Shown: positions 1 through 6,917 of the stretch, in pieces
How the letters are laid out: every line of letters begins with the position of its first letter
Numbering within the stretch: position 1 is the stretch's first letter
Origin: a bacterium
GTDB lineage: Bacteria > Patescibacteriota > Minisyncoccia > Phycocordibacterales > UBA1550
DNA: 9,467 bases
Direction of reading: 5' to 3'
Assembly: GCA_021823825.1 (NCBI GenBank)
Contig: JAKANJ010000017.1
Coordinates: 1 to 9,467, forward strand
Notes under the pieces: generated by a model
What the model was told of the DNA's origin: nothing
Databases searched by the model: none
What the model saw: the letters and a program-made list of their open reading frames with translations, nothing else
Program-made: the position numbers and the translations under genes

Positions 1-1488
1 GTCTGGTCCCGTAAAATTCCAAGTAAGGTTGTCGTTATTTGAAGCAATCTGGAACATCAAACTTGTCGCTGGATCCTGTGATGTTGGTTGCCAGGTGAGC
101 GTTGAGTAAGAAGTCGCTGAGGTGCCACTATCAAAGGTTGAGGAGGTAAGCGAGCCAGACGCAGCATAACCGATTCCATTGTTAAACAAACGCAGTCCCG
201 TTGGAACACCAGTCGTGCTGATATTTCCATCATCTGCATAATACAAGGTAGACGTACCGATGGTCGCTTGACCAGACCCACCCGACCAATCATCTGACGT
301 CCACACACTGCCACCGGTCACTTTATTAATATCAAGCGCTGGTGAAATTTTTTGCAACTCTACATTTGCGCCCTCAACAGGGTTTCCGAGGGAATCCTGC
401 ACAATAACGAGAAGACTATTTGCCGTTGCTGGACCGAGTATTAAATTAAAATTTTGGCTTGTATTTGGTAAAACATTCACTTGTTGTATTGGTGATGAGC
501 CGTACACGAGATAGCTCGCAGTAGTGAGTCCTGGTGTGTAGCTGTCCCACTCAATATTTGAAAGCGGAATTTTCCCATTGGTGTCTGATGTGTAGGTATT
601 ATCAAACTTTAATACACTGGGCGTCCCGATAAGCTTTGAACCCTTAACCTCAACTCCAACATTGGGGACCGCAGAACAAACTTGATCCAACGTATTGAAT
701 GTCAAATTGCTTAGCTGATCAATTGAAAAACTAATTTGTGTGACTTGGCCAGCGAGAATAGTCGCATCTGCCTTTATGGGGCTTGGATTGGAAGCTGAAA
801 CAGGATACGTTTGATCCGTTGAATAATTATTTTTTGTAACAACGACGTGGTAACTATTATCTGAAGGAGGCAACCCCACCTCCACCCAATTACCCTGTGC
901 GTCGGTCGTTCTTGATAAGCTGATATTGGGAGTAACGGCGGTGTCCGTGATCTTTACCGTAGCATTTGGTACTGGCTGCCCGACAGCATCAAAAACTTTG
1001 ATGACCAGAGCCCCTCCCGACGCAAGACTTTCAAGTCCTTTGGGGGCAATATTCGTAACAAAGCTTTGCGTTAAATCATTTGTTGTATTTTTAATATACA
1101 ATTTTACTTGCTTATAATCGTTTGGTGCTGGGTCAGTTCCCGCAACTATCGTTCCGTCAGCGGGATCATCAATGTAGTTAACTACATAATAAATTTGGTA
1201 CGTATTTCCGCCAACAACTGTTGTTGTTGCATTTGGCTGGTCTGGTAAAAGTCCTGGAGGATTGCCGTTTATTGTACCGATCTGCGAATAAGGCATATTG
1301 TGAACAATCTCCATATACTGATTCGCTAGTTCCGATACGCTCGTATTCCCACGGTACACCCCTGTTACCTTTGTCATGGATGCAAAAACTTGGTAAATAC
1401 TCATCGCCAGTATCGCAAAGATGCCAATACTCACTAAAATCTCAACAAGGGTAAACCCGCCGTTTTTTTTGTTCTGATTTTTAATCAT
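1..1488 (-). CDS. Prepilin-like surface protein with repeated carboxypeptidase-regulatory-like domains (C-terminus beyond window)
   Basis: The frame is open for 496 codons from an ATG at 1488 to the window edge with no stop, so the C-terminus is missing. The N-terminus has a type IV prepilin signal: a short basic leader ending KKNGG, cleavage expected between G11 and F12, then FTLVE with the conserved Glu at mature position 5 (E16), then a hydrophobic helix to about residue 33. Residues 158-260 look like a carboxypeptidase-regulatory/transthyretin-like beta-sandwich (GGALVIKVFDAVGQPVPNATV, then TTDAQGNW). A second such unit spans about 261-345 and a third begins near N357 (VIVQDSLGNPVEGANVEL). 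From about residue 395 the chain resembles a glycine- and serine-rich jelly-roll segment (SGGSGQATIGTSTLYYADDG; later WQPTSQ, FQIASND, WNFTGPD). It starts 7 bases after pilC, so it is probably translated in the same operon. PilD-type processing and display on the fibre are inferred. It is far longer than a major pilin, so a minor, adhesin-like pilin is likeliest. Confidence 0.85.
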   Translation of the reverse strand, partial: MIKNQNKKNGGFTLVEILVSIGIFAILAMSIYQVFASMTKVTGVYRGNTSVSELANQYMEIVHNMPYSQIGTINGNPPGLLPDQPNATTTVVGGNTYQIYYVVNYIDDPADGTIVAGTDPAPNDYKQVKLYIKNTTNDLTQSFVTNIAPKGLESLASGGALVIKVFDAVGQPVPNATVKITDTAVTPNISLSRTTDAQGNWVEVGLPPSDNSYHVVVTKNNYSTDQTYPVSASNPSPIKADATILAGQVTQISFSIDQLSNLTFNTLDQVCSAVPNVGVEVKGSKLIGTPSVLKFDNTYTSDTNGKIPLSNIEWDSYTPGLTTASYLVYGSSPIQQVNVLPNTSQNFNLILGPATANSLLVIVQDSLGNPVEGANVELQKISPALDINKVTGGSVWTSDDWSGGSGQATIGTSTLYYADDGNISTTGVPTGLRLFNNGIGYAASGSLTSSTFDSGTSATSYSTLTWQPTSQDPATSLMFQIASNNDNLTWNFTGPD

Positions 1489-1495
1489 TACAATA

Positions 1496-2728
1496 TTAAA
1501 TATTGTTCATTACCGAGTACATTGGTGAGATCATTGAGATTGCAAAGAACCCCACGGCACCACCAATAAGCAACATGAGCAGCGGCTCAATAATTGTAGA
1601 CATATTTTTTGTTGCATCGTCAACTTCATTTTCATAAAAAACAGCAACATTGAGCAACATTTCAGCAAGCTTCCCCGTTTCCTCACCAACCTCAACCATG
1701 TCTGCAACAAGCTCAGGGTAGACCTTGCTATGCTCAACAAAAACTGCCGAAAGAGGGATTCCTTTTTGTGCCTGCTCGGCAGCTGTCTGCATTACTTCTT
1801 TAAAATATGAATTTTGGAGGACGTCCTCAGTGATTTTTATTGCCTCCAACATCCCCACGCCAGAGGCTAAAAGCGAGGAGAGGGTTCGAGCGGTGCGAGC
1901 AGCATTCGTTTGCTTCACAAGCTCTCCGACTACAGGTAGACGAAGCACAATAAATTCAAATGCGCGCCTTCCTTTTTTTGTTTTTAAGGTACCAACAAAG
2001 AGACCTATCACCGCCACAATGCCCAAAAGCGCCTCAACAAGGTGTGCCGACAAAAAGTCGCTCAAACCGATAATTATTTGCGTGCTAAGAGGAAGCGTCG
2101 TGTGGAGATCCTTAAATGTTGACGCAAGAGTAGGAACTACGAAAATAAACATAAGGATACCAATCAGCACAAGTGCAGATAAAATAACGGAAGGATAAAT
2201 CATTGCACCCTTAATCTTTTTCTTTAGTAAATAACTTTTTTCCAGCTGGTTGCCGATAACAAGGAGAGCTTCAGAAAGCCCGCCGGATTCCTCTCCAGCC
2301 CGAACCATTGAAATAAAGAGCGAGGAAAAAATTTTTGGGAACTTTTCCATACTTGCCGACAATGTTGTTCCACGGCTGATATCGTCAATGAGTGCCGTTA
2401 TTGTTTTCTTGAATGCAACATTTTTTGTTTGGCGCTCAATAATTGCAAGCGCGCGCGAGAGTGGCAATCCCGCGGACATCATGGTTGTCAGATTGTGCGT
2501 AAATACAACGAGCTCCTGCGTGCTGACTCGTGAAAAAATCCCCATCAGGGCGTCCAGGTTAAACGACGAAGATTTTTTGACCTCTTCTACGAAGATGACA
2601 ATTTTACCAGCGTTACGTAAATCAGTCGCAGCGGCAAATCGATCTGCCGCCTCTATCTCTCCCTCTGTTTCCTCATCGTGGCCTTCTGACCAATTTGCCT
2701 CACGTGCCTTATATTTAAATTTAGCCAT
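1496..2728 (-). CDS. pilC: Type IV pilus assembly inner-membrane platform protein PilC (T2SS-F family)
   Basis: This polytopic membrane protein forms the inner-membrane base on which the assembly ATPase acts. At 410 residues it is the normal length for PilC/GspF. It shows the expected internal duplication: residues 73-196 (FTHNLTTMMSAGLPLSRALA, then MVRAGEESGGLSEAL at 141-155) match residues 276-398 (ARTLSSLLASGVGMLEAIK, then MVEVGEETGKLAEML at 344-358), which are the two T2SSF domains. Hydrophobic segments lie at about 175-200, 230-247 and 380-402. The N-terminal MAKFKYKAR is typical of the family. The ATG at 2728 is the natural start. Its upstream sequence lacks a clear Shine-Dalgarno. It lies 79 bases after the adenosyltransferase gene and 7 bases before the prepilin, so it sits inside the pilB-led operon. 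GspF of a type II secretion system is the alternative, but pilB and a prepilin without other gsp genes favour a pilus. Confidence 0.95.
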   Translation of the reverse strand: MAKFKYKAREANWSEGHDEETEGEIEAADRFAAATDLRNAGKIVIFVEEVKKSSSFNLDALMGIFSRVSTQELVVFTHNLTTMMSAGLPLSRALAIIERQTKNVAFKKTITALIDDISRGTTLSASMEKFPKIFSSLFISMVRAGEESGGLSEALLVIGNQLEKSYLLKKKIKGAMIYPSVILSALVLIGILMFIFVVPTLASTFKDLHTTLPLSTQIIIGLSDFLSAHLVEALLGIVAVIGLFVGTLKTKKGRRAFEFIVLRLPVVGELVKQTNAARTARTLSSLLASGVGMLEAIKITEDVLQNSYFKEVMQTAAEQAQKGIPLSAVFVEHSKVYPELVADMVEVGEETGKLAEMLLNVAVFYENEVDDATKNMSTIIEPLLMLLIGGAVGFFAISMISPMYSVMNNI

Positions 2729-2807
2729 TGTTCAATATATTATCTCTCAAAAAAGGAAGACGCGCAATCTTTCTTTCCCGCATCAGTGAGGTCCACGTGA
2801 CGTCGTA

Positions 2808-3365
2808 TTAATAATGTGGCTTCTCCTCCACAATCCCACTCTTGAAATTTATTTGACGTGCTAATGCATACAAAAGGCTTGATAAACGATTTATGTATGA
2901 CAAAGAATCCTCATGAATAAGAACAACCCCCTCATCGTGCACGGCAACGACTCTGCGTTCTGCACGTCGTACGAGTGTTCGCGCAAAATCTAACTGTGCA
3001 GCAAAACGAGTACCCCCAGATATGAAAAAACTTTTTATAGGAGGAAGATCGCCTTCAATAGAATCAATGATACTTTCAATTTCCCGTATTGATTCTTTAG
3101 AAATATGTTTTGGTGCACCAGCAACTTCTGCTTGAACAATGAACAGATTTTGCTGTATTTGGTTCACTATCTCTGCAAACAAATAGCTTTTATCACGAAG
3201 ACGCAATGACTGTTTTGCATGTTCCTGTGTTTTAATAATACCTAAAAAAGAATTTGACTCATCAAGTGTGCCGAGAGCCTCCGCAACAGCTGAACTTTTT
3301 GAGAGCCTTTGATTACAGCCAAAAGTACTGGTTGTTCCATCATCTCCCTTTCTTGTATAAAGCAT
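2808..3365 (-). CDS. pduO: PduO-type ATP:cob(I)alamin adenosyltransferase
   Basis: This cytoplasmic enzyme transfers the adenosyl group of ATP to cob(I)alamin to make adenosylcobalamin. The 185-residue product carries the PduO family signatures: the N-terminal ATP-binding TRKGDDGTT (residues 4-12), LGTLDESNSFLG (31-42) with D35, FISGGTRFAAQLDFART (114-130), LVRRAERRVV (131-140) and SYINRLSSLLYALAR (156-170). The start is set at the ATG at 3365 because MLYTRKGDDG is the usual family N-terminus. A longer reading from 3449 would add 28 residues encoded inside the 3' end of pilB. There are 10 bases between the pilB stop and this ATG and no Shine-Dalgarno, so coupling to pilB translation is likely. 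Its place between pilB and pilC is odd, since it has no known pilus role. CPR bacteria generally lack cobalamin synthesis, so a salvage role, for example for class II ribonucleotide reductase, is inferred. The symbol follows the family name; no pdu cluster is present. Confidence 0.92.
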   Translation of the reverse strand: MLYTRKGDDGTTSTFGCNQRLSKSSAVAEALGTLDESNSFLGIIKTQEHAKQSLRLRDKSYLFAEIVNQIQQNLFIVQAEVAGAPKHISKESIREIESIIDSIEGDLPPIKSFFISGGTRFAAQLDFARTLVRRAERRVVAVHDEGVVLIHEDSLSYINRLSSLLYALARQINFKSGIVEEKPHY

Positions 3366-3375
3366 GGCTAAAAAA

Positions 3376-5127
3376 TTACTCAGAAATAACGCGGAGAACT
3401 TCTTCAATAGTAGTGATACCCTGTACCGCCTTATAAATACCGTCTTCAATCATTGTGATCATCCCCTCCTTCTTCGCTTGTTTTTCAATGTCTGCAGCCG
3501 TCGCCCCCTTCATAACTAACTCACGAATTGCGGGTGACATTTTCAAAACCTCATGAATACCCACACGTCCCTTGTATCCATCTTCGCATTCTTCTGATTT
3601 TTGTGGTCGGTAAAATGGTGTATCCTCCCATGTCGCGTGTGGCCCAACAACCTTTTCTTCTTTTAGGACCTCCATAACATGGTCAAGATCCACTGTTCGA
3701 CCCAGTACTTCAATTTCATCTTTTGTAAGTATATATTTCTCCCGCACACTACAAAGCCGTCGAACGAGACGTTGCGCAATCACCACATTCAACGTGGAAA
3801 CGATAAGGAACGGCTCAATATCCATGTCGAGAAGCCGAGGAACCGTTGAGGCAGCGGAGTTGGTGTGCAGAGTAGAAAGCACAAGGTGACCCGTAAGCGC
3901 TGCGTTTACAGAAAGTGACGCCGTTTCGTTGTCACGAATTTCGCCAACCATAACGATATCAGGGTCCTGTCGCACAAGAGAACGTATCCCGCTCGCGAAC
4001 GTAAGACCAATTTCTGGCTTTACTTGCGTCTGGTTGATACGCGGCATTTGGTACTCAATAGGATCTTCAATTGTTGAGATATTGACGTCGGGCGTGTTGA
4101 GGATATCAAGAATTGTGTAAAGCGTCGTTGATTTTCCGGATCCCGTTGGGCCCGTATTTAAAATCATTCCAACATGTTGCTTTGTCGCTGCGTGAATACG
4201 CTCAAGCCCTACACCGTGGAAACCCAGACCTTCAAGCGTAAAACCAGAAACAGCATCGCGCAACAAGCGCATAACAGTTTTCTCGCCGTAGTACACCGGA
4301 AGTGTCGAAACACGAAAAGCAACTTTTTCTCCAACAGATTCAATTTTGAAACGCCCATCTTGAGGCAAGCGTTTTTCATCTAGCTTCAAGTTTGCAAGGA
4401 CCTTAATACGTGCCACAATTCCGGCTGCTACACTTTTGGGAAGAACCATAGCATCGTGGAGAATACCATCGATACGATAACGAATTACAACCTGCGTATC
4501 TTGAGGTTCGATGTGAATATCGGATGCCCCCTGGAGAATTGCGTGGCTCAAAAGCGTATCAACAATTTTGATGACAGGTAAATCTTCGGCGAGCTTTTTA
4601 ATTTCCTCTTCCGTCGCCTGTTCCTCCTCTCCGCCCGCAACCATTTTGAGCGCAGACGCCTCCTGCTCAATAATATCTCCGAATTCAGCTTTTAAACTTT
4701 TCTGATATTGTAAAAGCGCGCTCTTCATTGACTCAGCATCAGTCAGCCGAGGAAGAATTTTGAGTCCAACTTTCTTTTTAATAAATTCAATTGCGGTTAG
4801 GTCTTGCGTATCAAGCATCGCGACTTCAAGTGTTGTCGCATTTTTTTTGAAAGCAACGATATTGTGCTTCCGAGCAATTGGCTCAGGTATAAGAGAGAGT
4901 ACTTCAAAATCAATCTTTTGCCCCTTAAGCCCTACATAGGGAATTCCAAGGAGGTATGCTTCGGTGCGTCGTAAATCTGCTTCACTAATTTTTCCTTCTG
5001 ACAAAAGGAGGTCGCCAAGATACATCTTTTTTTCATGCGCACGTTTTTCTGCATCATCAAGTTCGGCTCGTGCGATAAGACCTGAATCAATGATAAAGTT
5101 CTTGAGTTGTTGGTTGTCAACTTTCAT
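3376..5127 (-). CDS. pilB: Type IV pilus assembly ATPase PilB (T2SS-E/GspE family)
   Basis: This cytoplasmic hexameric ATPase drives pilus extension through PilC. The 583-residue protein is full length. The N-terminal MshEN/GspE_N region covers about 1-150 (LGDLLLSEGKISEADLRRTE). The ATPase core has Walker A GPTGSGKST (326-334), the Asp box TIEDPIEY (352-359), Walker B with QDPDIVMVGEIRD (387-399) and the His box TGHLVLSTLHTN (412-423). An N2-type segment (SDIHIEP, 202-208) precedes it. The zinc-binding tetracysteine region, normally two CxxC pairs, is half degraded: the first pair reads C459-S-V-R462 and the second S511-E-E-C514, just before GYKGRVGIHEVL. It starts at the ATG at 5127, eight bases after an extended -10 box. 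It is the first gene of the minus-strand pilus operon. The PilT retraction ATPase is a poorer match because PilT lacks the long N-terminal domain. Confidence 0.96.
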   Translation of the reverse strand: MKVDNQQLKNFIIDSGLIARAELDDAEKRAHEKKMYLGDLLLSEGKISEADLRRTEAYLLGIPYVGLKGQKIDFEVLSLIPEPIARKHNIVAFKKNATTLEVAMLDTQDLTAIEFIKKKVGLKILPRLTDAESMKSALLQYQKSLKAEFGDIIEQEASALKMVAGGEEEQATEEEIKKLAEDLPVIKIVDTLLSHAILQGASDIHIEPQDTQVVIRYRIDGILHDAMVLPKSVAAGIVARIKVLANLKLDEKRLPQDGRFKIESVGEKVAFRVSTLPVYYGEKTVMRLLRDAVSGFTLEGLGFHGVGLERIHAATKQHVGMILNTGPTGSGKSTTLYTILDILNTPDVNISTIEDPIEYQMPRINQTQVKPEIGLTFASGIRSLVRQDPDIVMVGEIRDNETASLSVNAALTGHLVLSTLHTNSAASTVPRLLDMDIEPFLIVSTLNVVIAQRLVRRLCSVREKYILTKDEIEVLGRTVDLDHVMEVLKEEKVVGPHATWEDTPFYRPQKSEECEDGYKGRVGIHEVLKMSPAIRELVMKGATAADIEKQAKKEGMITMIEDGIYKAVQGITTIEEVLRVISE

Positions 5128-5135
5128 ACACCAAA

Positions 5136-5144
5136 AGTATACCA
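5136..5144 (-). promoter_or_regulatory. Extended -10 promoter of the pilB operon
   Basis: On the minus strand the sequence reads TGG then TATACT (-10 hexamer at 5136-5141), a good extended -10 element. No strong -35 is seen; TTCTCT lies 17 bases upstream. Only 8 bases separate the -10 from the pilB ATG, so the predicted transcript would begin within about 3 bases of the start codon. It lies just after the terminator of the preceding gene, where a new promoter would be expected. Confidence 0.5.
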
Positions 5145-5176
5145 GACTTCATTCTTCAAGAGAATGTACTTTTTTG

Positions 5177-5212
5177 AAAAAAGAAAGACCCCGTGTTTAA
5201 AACACGGGGTCT
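5177..5212 (-). terminator. Intrinsic terminator of the small gene at 5226-5483
   Basis: A perfect inverted repeat has arms at 5186-5198 and 5200-5212 (AGACCCCGTGTTT and its complement). The practical stem is 10 bp, 5186-5195 with 5203-5212, around a 7-base loop. On the minus strand it is followed by TTCTTTTTT (5177-5185), a good U-tract. It lies 13 bases past the stop of the small minus-strand gene and before the pilB promoter, so it isolates the two units. Confidence 0.85.
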
Positions 5213-5225
5213 AGAGATTTTGTAT

Positions 5226-5483
5226 TCAGCCTTGAGCGGAGACTCCAAGAACGGCGAGAGCGGCAGCAAGCATGGCTTTTGCGGCAGCACCGTTCGGAGA
5301 CTTGATGATCATCTTCTTGATTTCGGCGGTGAAACCAGCCAATTCAAGGACAATCTCAAACTCTCTGACTTCAAACTCGGTCAAGTTGGGAAGAGGGATA
5401 AAAGCACCCTTCTCCAGCTGAACGTCAGCCTTTTCCGTCGGCCCCGCTGTGGAGCCAGGCGCAGGTGCGCTACCGTGATTCAT
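5226..5483 (-). CDS. Small protein of unknown function, strongly promoted single-gene unit
   Basis: I do not recognise this gene. From the ATG at 5483 it encodes 85 residues: a Pro/Ala/Gly-rich flexible N-terminus (NHGSAPAPGSTAGP), a central acidic segment (FEVREFEIVLELAGF, about 45-60), a basic turn (AEIKKMIIKSP) and an Ala-rich, probably helical C-terminus (AAAKAMLAAALAVLG). There is no clear signal peptide; the C-terminal stretch is too short and Ala-rich for a confident membrane span. GGGAG nine bases before the ATG supports this start. A TTG at 5540 would give 104 residues and is preceded by AGGAG, but that AGGAG directly abuts the -10 box and would probably not be in the mRNA. The gene has a near-consensus promoter, its own terminator, and diverges from nusA, so strong expression is inferred. 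The central FEIVL...AG...IK pattern faintly recalls ribosomal protein L7/L12, but the diagnostic GLGLKEAK motif is absent. Confidence 0.65.
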   Translation of the reverse strand: MNHGSAPAPGSTAGPTEKADVQLEKGAFIPLPNLTEFEVREFEIVLELAGFTAEIKKMIIKSPNGAAAKAMLAAALAVLGVSAQG

Positions 5484-5551
5484 GCTCACTATCTCCCAGA
5501 AGCAAGGTCCGGAAACTGCCGGCGCAGATACAATGAACAATATCTTCTCCT

Positions 5552-5580
5552 AGTATACTACCAATTTTATGCATTGTCAA
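5552..5580 (-). promoter_or_regulatory. Near-consensus sigma-70 promoter of the small unknown gene
   Basis: On the minus strand TTGACA (5575-5580) is followed after exactly 17 bases by TATACT (5552-5557). This is a perfect -35, an ideal spacer and a 5/6 -10. It points at the small gene ending at 5226 and stands back to back with the nusA promoter, the two -35 boxes being only 14 bases apart. Confidence 0.85.
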
Positions 5581-5594
5581 ACTTCACCCCGTCA

Positions 5595-5622
5595 TTGACA
5601 AGCAGGCATGCTTTGGTATAAT
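5595..5622 (+). promoter_or_regulatory. Consensus sigma-70 promoter of nusA
   Basis: TTGACA (5595-5600), a 16-base spacer and TATAAT (5617-5622) match the consensus at both boxes. Transcription should start near 5629. It is the only strong plus-strand promoter ahead of nusA and probably also serves ppa. The spacer contains the short palindrome GCATGC (5606-5611), of unknown relevance. Confidence 0.88.
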
Positions 5623-5633
5623 GACCCCGTTAA

Positions 5634-5663
5634 ATGCCCGTCCCGAAAACGGGCCATTTTTTT
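5634..5663 (+). terminator. Intrinsic-terminator-like hairpin in the nusA leader (candidate attenuator)
   Basis: GCCCGT (5636-5641) pairs with ACGGGC (5649-5654) around a 7-base loop, and the stem is closely followed by seven T's (5657-5663). An alternative tight form pairs CCCG (5642-5645) with CGGG (5650-5653). The hairpin begins only about 7 bases after the predicted start site and 42 bases before the nusA ATG. No plus-strand gene lies upstream for it to terminate, so it most likely controls read-through into nusA. The minus-strand reading has no T-tract. Confidence 0.65.
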
Positions 5664-5711
5664 AGAAAACTTAACGAACGAGCCCTAAAAAGGCTTAAAA
5701 CACAATGCTAG
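5634..5711 (+). CDS. Possible 25-codon leader peptide overlapping the nusA start
   Basis: An ATG at 5634 opens a frame that starts MPVPKTGHFF, ends RLKTQC, and stops with TAG at 5709-5711, past the nusA ATG at 5705. The peptide is strongly basic (3 Arg and 4 Lys in the 25 residues). The frame passes through the terminator-like hairpin, so a translating ribosome would melt it. The ATG lies 11 bases after the nusA -10 box, so translation would be nearly leaderless; there is no Shine-Dalgarno. Both the spacing and the overlap fit coupled translation, but a chance ORF of this length is quite possible. Confidence 0.25.
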   Translation: MPVPKTGHFFRKLNERALKRLKTQC

Positions 5712-6898
5712 ATTTAAAAACAATGGGTTCCGCCCTTGAGCAACTTGAAGCAGATCGTGGCATACCACGAGAGAAAATTATTGAGGCAATTGAGCAAGCT
5801 CTTGCTGCGGCATATAAAAAAGATTACGGTAAAAAAGGACAAATCGTTCGCGCGGTTTTCGATGTAAGCTCTGGAAAAACAGAGTTTATTCAAGTAAAGA
5901 TTGTTGTTGACGAATCAGAGGTTCGTATGCCTGAGGATAGCGATGAGGATGCTGAAGAAAAGGAGGCAAAGCTCAACAAGGGAGTTGATAAAGGAGAAGA
6001 AATATCTATCCGTCGTTTTAGCCCAGAGCACGACATTCTTCTTGCTGACGCACGACGCATTAAACGGGATGCTGTTTCAGGAGATGAGATTGTCTTCCCT
6101 CTCGAAACGCATGCAGACTATGGTCGCATCGCCGCACAAACCGCAAAACAAGTAATTATCCAACGTATTCGCGAAGCTGAGAAAGTTTCAATTATTGGTG
6201 AATACGGAGGCAAACAAGGCGACATCGTTCAAGGAACAGTACAGCGAATGGAACGCGGAAATATTTTTGTTGACCTTGGTAAAACAACAGGTCTTCTTTC
6301 CTACGAGGACCAAATCCCCAACGAGCGCTACAAGCAGGGTGAACGAATCCGCGCATACTTATATAAAGTAGAAGAGACACCTCGTGGTATTGACGTACGC
6401 CTTTCACGTACACATCCTAAAATGATTGAGAAGCTCTTTGCGCAGGAGGCTCCAGAAGTTGCTTCGGGGACTGTGGTGATTAAGGCCGTTGCTCGCGAGG
6501 CTGGCTCACGCGCAAAAGTTGCCGTGTCGTCCACCGACGAGCATATTGATCCAATCGGCTCATGCGTCGGTCAGCGCGGTGTACGTGTATCAACCGTCAT
6601 GAGTGAGCTCGGTGGTGAAAAAATTGATCTCATTGTTTGGTCGGCAGACCCAAAGAAGTTTATCGCAGACTCTCTTTCACCTGCCCAGGTTCAGTCTGTT
6701 GAAACAGATGAAGCAACTCATCAAGCAACGATTACCGTATCACCAGACCAGCAATCGCTTGCAATTGGACGCGGTGGGCAAAATGTCCGCCTTGCAGCTC
6801 GACTCACGGGGTGGAAACTTGATATTGTGAGCGCCACGACGGGAGAAGTCGCAGCAGAAGCAACACCAGAAGACCAAGAGCAAGCAGGAATTAAGTAA
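5705..6898 (+). CDS. nusA: Transcription termination/antitermination factor NusA
   Basis: NusA binds RNA polymerase and nascent RNA, modulating pausing, intrinsic termination and antitermination. The 397-residue product begins with the typical MLDLKT. The N-terminal polymerase-binding domain covers about 1-150 (IEAIEQALAAAYKKDYGKK at 26-44). It is interrupted by an acidic stretch (MPEDSDEDAEEKE, 75-87). An S1 domain follows at about 170-236 (GDIVQGTVQRMERGNIFVDLG), then KH1 (about 240-305) with SCVGQRG (286-292), then KH2 with the GRGG loop at 355-358 and QNVRLAARLTGWKLDI after it. There is no C-terminal acidic-repeat domain, as in many bacteria outside Proteobacteria. It is driven by a consensus promoter through a leader with a terminator-like hairpin, which suggests negative autoregulation. 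The only ribosome-site candidate is a weak AAAAAGG about 11 bases upstream. ppa follows after 19 bases. Confidence 0.97.
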   Translation: MLDLKTMGSALEQLEADRGIPREKIIEAIEQALAAAYKKDYGKKGQIVRAVFDVSSGKTEFIQVKIVVDESEVRMPEDSDEDAEEKEAKLNKGVDKGEEISIRRFSPEHDILLADARRIKRDAVSGDEIVFPLETHADYGRIAAQTAKQVIIQRIREAEKVSIIGEYGGKQGDIVQGTVQRMERGNIFVDLGKTTGLLSYEDQIPNERYKQGERIRAYLYKVEETPRGIDVRLSRTHPKMIEKLFAQEAPEVASGTVVIKAVAREAGSRAKVAVSSTDEHIDPIGSCVGQRGVRVSTVMSELGGEKIDLIVWSADPKKFIADSLSPAQVQSVETDEATHQATITVSPDQQSLAIGRGGQNVRLAARLTGWKLDIVSATTGEVAAEATPEDQEQAGIK

Positions 6899-6917
6899 TC
6901 TAAAAACAACACATTCT

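Noticed and set aside
1725..2789. Long plus-strand open frames at 1725-2198 and 2250-2789
   Set aside because: They are antisense to the well-supported pilC gene, show no recognisable domain, and have the composition expected of shadow frames.
2729..2807. Promoter or terminator between the adenosyltransferase and pilC
   Set aside because: The minus strand has TAATAT near the pilC start but no acceptable -35, and an A/T-rich 9-bp imperfect stem (AAAGAAAGA with TCTTCCTTT) that would be unstable. Read-through is the simpler view.
3366..3449. 28-residue N-terminal extension of the adenosyltransferase
   Set aside because: It would overlap the 3' end of pilB in another frame, and the family motif TRKGDDGTT normally lies only a few residues from the start, as it does from 3365.
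5226..5483. Similarity of the small protein to the ribosomal L7/L12 C-terminal domain
   Set aside because: Only a loose FEIVL...AG...IK pattern is shared; the conserved GLGLKEAK segment is missing, so the resemblance is not enough for a call.
5541..5551. AGGAG as the ribosome site for a TTG start at 5540
   Set aside because: It directly follows the -10 box, so it would lie upstream of or at the transcription start. The ATG at 5483 with GGGAG is preferred, although the TTG cannot be excluded.
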